Assembly: GCA_035259345.1 (NCBI GenBank)
Contig: DATFWK010000175.1
Coordinates: 1 to 17,475, forward strand
DNA: 17,475 nt
Reading direction: 5' to 3'
From: DATFWK01 sp035259345
GTDB lineage: Bacteria; Actinomycetota; Thermoleophilia; Miltoncostaeales; Miltoncostaeaceae
Under the pieces are notes generated by a model that was given only the letters and a program-made list of their open reading frames with translations, did not search any database and was not told where the DNA came from. Positions 13,181 through 17,475 of the stretch are shown piece after piece (the stretch's first letter is position 1; every line of letters begins with the position of its first letter). The position numbers and the translations under genes are program-made.

Positions 13181-14091
13181 CCCGCGTCCTCGCGATCTTC
13201 GGGCCGACGGCGGCCGGGAAGAGCCGGCTCGCCCATGAGCTCGCCCGCGCCCTCGGCGGGGAGATCGTGGTCGCGGACCCCTTCCAGCGCTACCGCGGGC
13301 TCGAGATCGCCGCCGACGGCCCGCGGCCGGCGGAGCGGGCCGAGGTCCGCTACCACCTCGCCGGCGATCTTGCGCTGCACGAGCGCTCGTCCGCCGGATC
13401 GTTCGCCCGCCTCGCCCACGCCGCCGTCGACGACATCCTGGCGCGCGGCGCCATGCCGATCGTCGCGGGCGGCAGCGGGCTCTACCTGCGCGCGGCGCTC
13501 ACCGACCTCGGCTTCCCCGCTCCCGTCCCGCCGGCCGTCCGCGCACGGGCCGAGGCGCTGGTCGCCGGCGACCCGCAGGCGGCGCTGGACGAGCTCCGGA
13601 CACGGGACCGCGGCGCGGCCGACCGCGTCGACGCCCGCAACCCGCGCCGCCTCGCGCGCGCGCTCGAGCTGGCGCTGGCGGGGGAGGCGGGCCGGCCGGT
13701 CGACCGGCTCTGGACCGAGGCCACCCGCCATCCGACGCGCCTGCTCGGCGTGGTCAGGCCGCGGCCCGTGCTGGACGAGCTGATCGCGCGGCGGGTGCGC
13801 CGGGAGCTCGACGAGGGCCTGGTCGCCGAGATCGAGGCCGCCCTCGCCCCTCCGGGGCTCTCGCGCGAGGCGGCGCAGATCATCGGCGTCCGCGAGGTGC
13901 TCGCCCTCCGGAGCGGGGAGCTCGCGCCGGAGGAGCTCCCCGAGCGCCTGGCGGCCCGGACCAGACGGCTGGCCCGGGCCCAGCTGACCTGGCTGCGCAA
14001 GACCCCGGCCGCCGAGCTCGTCGACCTCGGCGAGGGCCCCGCCGGCGATGCAGTGCCGGCGATCGCGGGCCGCCTCGGCGCGCGGTCCTGA
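13177..14091 (+). CDS. miaA: tRNA dimethylallyltransferase (MiaA), non-canonical start
   Basis: Transfers a dimethylallyl group to adenosine 37 of tRNA, making the i6A37 substrate of MiaB. From the proposed start the protein is 304 residues with P-loop GPTAAGKS (9-16), Asp34-Pro-Phe-Gln37 where most MiaA have DSxQ, AGGSGLYLR (97-105), and RRLARAQLTWLRK near the C-terminus. RYRGLEI is kept, but the usual GTAKP loop reads AADGP. No ATG, GTG or TTG exists in frame between far inside miaB and the P-loop. The start given is GTA at 13177, which overlaps the miaB TAG as GTAG and yields (M)ARVLAIFGPT. GTC at 13186 or a sequence error are alternatives. The frame and identity are secure; the start is not. 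Confidence 0.88.
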
Positions 14092-14103
14092 TGCGGCCGC
14101 CGA

Positions 14104-14113
14104 CAATCGATTG
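14104..14113 (+). promoter_or_regulatory. AT-rich palindrome in the dapF promoter
   Basis: CAATCGATTG is a perfect 10-bp palindrome in the 38-base gap between miaA and dapF, ending three bases before the -10 box. It is unusually AT-rich for this region and lies in the -35/-10 spacer, where a repressor could bind. Operator function is inference. Confidence 0.35.
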
Positions 14114-14116
14114 GGA

Positions 14117-14122
14117 TACGCT
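14117..14122 (+). promoter_or_regulatory. dapF -10 box (TACGCT), leaderless promoter
   Basis: TACGCT is followed by CCGAGCC (7 bases) and the GTG at 14130, the same spacing as before dapA and miaB. The bases around it use codons that would be atypical here (ACA, GAT, CGA) if read as an extension of dapF, supporting a non-coding role. Confidence 0.55.
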
Positions 14123-14129
14123 CCGAGCC

Positions 14130-14936
14130 GTGCGATTCGCCAAATGGCAGGGCATCGGCAACCACTACCTGATCGTCGAGCGGGAGCGGTGGCCCATCCG
14201 CATCACCCCCGCGCGGGCCGAGCTGATCTGCGATCCGCACTTCGGCGTGGGCGGTGACGGCATCCTCGAGCTGGACTTCGAGACCGGCGGGCCGCGCATG
14301 ACCGTGTGGAACCCGGACGGCAGCCAGGCCGAGAACTGCGGCAACGGCATCCGCATGGTCGCGCTGCACCTCGCCGAGAGCGGGCGCCTCCCGGCCGACG
14401 GCGTGATCCTCACCGGCGGCGGCCCGGTGCGCGTGCGCTCGCTGGGCGGCGGCCTGGTCGAGGCCGCGATGGGGCGGGCCAGCTTCCCCGACGGCGAGCG
14501 GCGCGAGGAGCTTGCGGTCAACGGCTCCAAGGTGGACCTCGCGGTCGTGACGACCGGCAACCCGCACGCGGTCATCGAGCACCCGGATCCGGCCGCGGTA
14601 GTGCGCACGCTCGGCCCCGAGATCGAGGTCGCCGCCCGCTTCCCGGAGCGCACGAACGTCGAGTTCGTCCGGGTCGACGGCCCGTCCGAGATCACGATGC
14701 GCGTCTGGGAGCGGGGCGTAGGGGAGACGCTCGCCTGCGGCACGGGCGCCTGCGCCGCCGCGGCGGCGGCCGTCCGCCTGAGCGGGCTCACGAGCCCCCT
14801 GACCGTCCACCTGGCCGGCGGCGACCTCACGATCGCGGTCGACGACGACCTCGACGTGACGATGACGGGACCGGCCGAGCGCGTGTTCGAGGGCGAGCTC
14901 GCGGGGCCGCTGGTCCGCCGCCTGGAGGAACTCTGA
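14130..14936 (+). CDS. dapF: Diaminopimelate epimerase (DapF)
   Basis: PLP-independent two-cysteine epimerase that converts LL-diaminopimelate to the meso form used in peptidoglycan and lysine synthesis. The 268-residue product has the catalytic pair Cys70 (AENCGNGIR) and Cys203 (ACGTGAC), with GVGGDGIL (39-46), WNPDGSQAENCGNG and TGNPHAV (142-148). The N-terminus reads KWQGIGNHY, where the usual motif is close to K(M/W)xGxGNDF, so the Asp is His here. GTG at 14130 was chosen for its match to the family start and the TACGCT box 7 bases before it. An ATG at 14091 overlaps the miaA stop (TGATG) and would add 13 residues with atypical codons. Its stop overlaps the proposed start of the dapL-type gene. 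Confidence 0.94.
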   Translation: MRFAKWQGIGNHYLIVERERWPIRITPARAELICDPHFGVGGDGILELDFETGGPRMTVWNPDGSQAENCGNGIRMVALHLAESGRLPADGVILTGGGPVRVRSLGGGLVEAAMGRASFPDGERREELAVNGSKVDLAVVTTGNPHAVIEHPDPAAVVRTLGPEIEVAARFPERTNVEFVRVDGPSEITMRVWERGVGETLACGTGACAAAAAAVRLSGLTSPLTVHLAGGDLTIAVDDDLDVTMTGPAERVFEGELAGPLVRRLEEL

Positions 14937-16114
14937 GCGTCCGCGCCGCCGGCGCGGAGCGCCTCCGCCGCCTGCCGCCGTACCTCTTCGCAGAGCTCGA
15001 GCGCAAGATCTCCGAGAAGCGGGCGGCCGGGATCGACGTCATCTCGCTCGGCATCGGCGACCCGGACCGGCCCACGCCGGATCTGGTCGTTCGGGCGATG
15101 CAGGAGCAGTGTGCCCGCCCGGACACCCACCAGTACCCGTCCAACCGCGGGCGGCCGTCGTTCCGGCGAGCCGTCGCCGGCTTCTACGAGCGGCGCTTCG
15201 GCGTCAACCTGGACCCTGAGACCGAGGTGATCCCGGCGCTCGGGGCCAAGGAGGCCATCGCCAACCTGAACCTCGCCCTGCTCGACGCGGGCGACATCGT
15301 CCTGGCGAGCGACCCTGGGTATCCCGTCTACACCACGGGGCCGATCATCGCGGGCGCCGAGCCCGTGCCGATGCCGCTGGTCCCGGATCTGGGCTTCCAG
15401 CCGGACCTGGACGCGATCCCGGCCGGCGTCGCAGGGCGCGCGCGCATCATGTACCTGAACTACCCGAACAACCCGACCGGCGCCGTTGTCGAGGACGATC
15501 TCTTCGCCCGCGTCGTCGAGTTCGCGCGGCGGAACGACGTCATCGTCGTCCACGACAACGCCTACTCCGAGATCACGTTCGACGGCTACACGGCGCCGTC
15601 GTTCCTCGAGACGCCGGGCGCGGCCGATGTCGGCATCGAGGTCTTCTCCCTGTCGAAGACCTACAACATGACCGGCTGGCGCGCGGGCGCCGTCGTGGGC
15701 AACGCCGACGTGCTGCGGGCCTACTGGCAGCTGAAGACGAACATCGACAGCGGCATGTTCGAGGCCCTCCAGGAGGCGGCCGTCGCTGCGCTCGACTCGG
15801 ATCAGGCAAGCGTCGCCGAGATGTGCGAGCTCTACGCCCGCCGGCGCGACACGCTGGTCGAAGCGCTGCGCGCACTCGGCCTCGACGTGAACTCGCCGAA
15901 GGGCACCATCTACGTGTGGGCGCGGGTGCCGGCCGGCGAGAGCTCGGCCTCCTTCGCGGAGCGCCTGCTCGAGGAGGCGCGCGTCGTCGTCTCGCCCGGC
16001 GCCGCCTACGGACCGAGCGGCGAGGGCTTCGTGCGCATGAGCCTGACCGTGCCCGACGACCGCCTCGACGAGGCGGCCGAGCGGATCGCCGGCCTGGTTC
16101 GCACCACCGCCTGA
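14933..16114 (+). CDS. dapL: LL-diaminopimelate aminotransferase-type PLP enzyme (DapL family), CTG start
   Basis: A 393-residue fold-type I aminotransferase. The N-terminus RLRRLPPYLFAELERKISEK (10-29) followed by the SLGIGDPDRPTP segment is characteristic of the bacterial DapL group. NYPNNPTG is at 176-183 and the PLP lysine Lys242 lies in SLSKTYNMTGWRAG. DapL converts tetrahydrodipicolinate plus glutamate directly to LL-DAP, bypassing the succinylase/acetylase steps. The position right after dapF, with dapA in the same window, supports this over a general aspartate or alanine aminotransferase, though homology alone cannot exclude those. No ATG/GTG/TTG lies near the family N-terminus. CTG at 14933 overlaps the dapF stop as CTGA, matching the GTGA overlaps elsewhere here. 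The first in-frame ATG is more than 50 codons in and would remove conserved sequence. Confidence 0.85.
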   Translation: MSVRAAGAERLRRLPPYLFAELERKISEKRAAGIDVISLGIGDPDRPTPDLVVRAMQEQCARPDTHQYPSNRGRPSFRRAVAGFYERRFGVNLDPETEVIPALGAKEAIANLNLALLDAGDIVLASDPGYPVYTTGPIIAGAEPVPMPLVPDLGFQPDLDAIPAGVAGRARIMYLNYPNNPTGAVVEDDLFARVVEFARRNDVIVVHDNAYSEITFDGYTAPSFLETPGAADVGIEVFSLSKTYNMTGWRAGAVVGNADVLRAYWQLKTNIDSGMFEALQEAAVAALDSDQASVAEMCELYARRRDTLVEALRALGLDVNSPKGTIYVWARVPAGESSASFAERLLEEARVVVSPGAAYGPSGEGFVRMSLTVPDDRLDEAAERIAGLVRTTA

Positions 16115-16126
16115 CCGGGGCGGCGG

Positions 16127-17475
16127 ATGCTCGCCCGGCTCGCAGGACTGGCCACCCGACGGCCCTGGCCGATGGTCCTGATCGCGGTCGCCGCGGTCGC
16201 GGCCATGCTCGCGATCGGCGGCCCGACCGCCGGCAGCCTGTCGACCGGCGGCTTCATCGACACCCATGCCGAGAACGCCCGCGCGGCCGATCTCCTGCAG
16301 CAGGCGTCCGGGGTCGGGCCGGCGCCGGCCTTCGTCGCGCTCGTCCGCGCCGAGGGCGCGCCGGGCAGTCCCGCGACGGCCCGGCGCGTGGCCGCGGTTG
16401 CGGCGATCCTGCGCTCCGACCCCGTGGTGGCGCGCGTCTCGACCAGACAGGACGGCCGGCCGCTCGTCGCACGGGACGGGCGCACGCTCGCGGTCGAGGC
16501 GTTCCTTCGCTCGAACGCCGAGCCGCCGGCCCGCGCCGCGGCCGTGCGCTTGGAGCGCCGCCTTGCGGGCCGCCCCGGCGTCCTCCTCGGCGGCAGCGCG
16601 ATGGTCCAGCACCAGGTCGCGAAGATCGTCAAGGAGGACCTGATCCGCGCGGAGATGATCGCCTTCCCGCTGCTCTTCCTGATCTCGCTGTGGGTCTTCC
16701 GGGGCGTGGTGGCCGCCCTGCTGCCGCCGCTCATCGGCGGCCTGGTGATCGCGGCGGGCCTCATCGGCCTGCGCCTCGTGAACGAGGTCACGGACGTCTC
16801 GGCCTACGCGCTCAACCTCGTCACCGGCCTCGGGCTCGGGCTCTCGATCGACGCCTGCCTGCTCATCGTCTCGCGCCATCGCGAGGAGCTCGCGCGCGGC
16901 CCGGCGGTGGGGGCGATCGGGCGCACCCTGGGCACGGCCGGGCGCAGCGTGGTGTTCAGCAGCCTGACCGTCGCCGGGGCGATGAGCGCGCTCCTGGTCT
17001 TCCACCAGGGCTTCCTGCGCTCGATGGGGCTCGGCGGGATCATGGTCGCGCTGCTCTCGGCGGTCGCGGCCGTGCTGGTGCTGCCGCCGGTGCTGGTGAT
17101 CCTCGGACCGCGGATCAACGCGCTCGCGCCGCGCTCGTGGCAGCGGCGCACCGCGGAGGCCGACACCGTCGACGGCTTCTGGCACCGGCTCTCCGGGTTC
17201 GTCATGCGCCGGCCCGCCCTGGTCGCGCTCGCGGCCGGCGGTGCGCTCATCGCCGCGGGCATCCCGGCGCTGGGCGTGCGCTTCATCACTCCGGACGCAC
17301 GCGTGCTGCCCGAGAGCGCGAGCGCGCGCGAGGTCTCGGACGCGCTCAGCCGCGACTTCGGCGTCGACCGCACCACGCCGGTGTTCCTGGCGATCCGCGC
17401 GCCCGCCGGCCCGGCCACGGCGAGAGCGCTGGCGCGTGAGCGCGTCCGCCTCGCCGGGCTCCCGGGCGTGCGCGC
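16127..17475 (+). CDS. MMPL/RND-superfamily membrane transporter (partial, runs off the window)
   Basis: The first 449 residues are visible, with no stop before the window ends. A membrane helix near 14-31 follows the short Arg-containing start MLARLAGLATRRPW. A soluble extracytoplasmic domain of about 140 residues follows, then a cluster of five helices (about 176-192, 196-216, 225-247, 273-293, 302-326) and a seventh at about 363-380 that opens the second half. GLGLGLSIDACLLIVSRHREEL (234-255) is the hallmark MMPL segment, though Ala replaces the Tyr usually next to the Asp. Such proteins export lipids or drugs using the proton gradient; the substrate here is unknown. The ATG lies 12 bases after the dapL stop with a G-rich stretch upstream, so it may be cotranscribed. 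Confidence 0.88.
   Translation, partial: MLARLAGLATRRPWPMVLIAVAAVAAMLAIGGPTAGSLSTGGFIDTHAENARAADLLQQASGVGPAPAFVALVRAEGAPGSPATARRVAAVAAILRSDPVVARVSTRQDGRPLVARDGRTLAVEAFLRSNAEPPARAAAVRLERRLAGRPGVLLGGSAMVQHQVAKIVKEDLIRAEMIAFPLLFLISLWVFRGVVAALLPPLIGGLVIAAGLIGLRLVNEVTDVSAYALNLVTGLGLGLSIDACLLIVSRHREELARGPAVGAIGRTLGTAGRSVVFSSLTVAGAMSALLVFHQGFLRSMGLGGIMVALLSAVAAVLVLPPVLVILGPRINALAPRSWQRRTAEADTVDGFWHRLSGFVMRRPALVALAAGGALIAAGIPALGVRFITPDARVLPESASAREVSDALSRDFGVDRTTPVFLAIRAPAGPATARALARERVRLAGLPGVR

Noticed and set aside
14091..14129. ATG at 14091 (TGATG overlap with the miaA stop) as the dapF start
   Set aside because: The 13 added residues use codons atypical for the region and exceed the family N-terminus, and the stretch contains the -10 box. 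It remains a possible alternative.
14165..17185. A 1006-residue open frame on the minus strand
   Set aside because: It is antisense to dapF, dapL and the MMPL gene, is dominated by Arg/Asp/His/Ala low-complexity sequence, and arises because GC-rich codons leave the opposite frame free of stops.

Overview
The window is a very GC-rich (by eye well above 70% G+C), densely packed bacterial chromosome segment. Its gene order is the conserved actinobacterial block dapA - rnj - ftsK - (HTH) - cinA - recA - miaB - miaA - dapF. The DUF3052 gene, the 'VVGWRSW' conserved hypothetical, frequent GTG starts and leaderless-looking promoters also fit Actinobacteriota. The divergent MiaA, the short secreted 'iCA...TACA' protein and the presence of DapL suggest a deep-branching class such as Thermoleophilia (Solirubrobacterales/Gaiellales). 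That placement is inference from recalled family features. No tRNA, rRNA, CRISPR array or insertion sequence was seen, and no gene-free stretch exceeds 300 bases.

Layout. 1-71: tail of an unidentified upstream gene. 121-2666: dapA (lysine/peptidoglycan precursor synthesis) and rnj (RNase J), stop and start overlapping. 2710-3174: small secreted hypothetical protein, meeting a minus-strand cassette tail to tail at a shared CTAG. 3171-4952 (minus): a 45-residue small protein, a 172-residue conserved hypothetical, a DUF3052 protein and a HAD hydrolase, mostly joined by 4-base GTGA overlaps. 5146-7578: FtsK/SpoIIIE DNA translocase. 7632-9595: RodZ-like membrane HTH protein and CinA. 9663-10229: thpR (2H RNA phosphodiesterase), whose 3' end also carries the SOS promoter of recA. 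10253-11797: recA, interrupted by a 166-residue mini-intein. 11858-14091: miaB and miaA, both modifying tRNA adenosine 37. 14130-16114: dapF and a DapL-type aminotransferase. 16127 to the end: the first ~449 residues of an MMPL/RND transporter.

How the genes work together. DapA, DapL and DapF would make meso-diaminopimelate by the short aminotransferase route (tetrahydrodipicolinate to LL-DAP to meso-DAP), apart from DapB and the aspartate steps, which lie elsewhere. MiaA makes i6A37 and MiaB converts it to ms2i6A37. RecA and FtsK serve recombination and chromosome segregation.

The most notable points are: (1) a RecA intein at the site used by Mycobacterium leprae RecA, with all splicing residues but no homing endonuclease; (2) a perfect LexA-type box, -35 and -10 for recA written inside thpR codons; (3) four genes with a TANNNT box 6-7 bases before a GTG start (leaderless architecture), two of them with an inverted repeat butted directly against the -10; and (4) two genes, miaA and dapL, with no ATG/GTG/TTG near their family N-terminus. 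I did not find a clearly new multi-gene defence or metabolic system; the novelty is mostly in regulation and in the intein.
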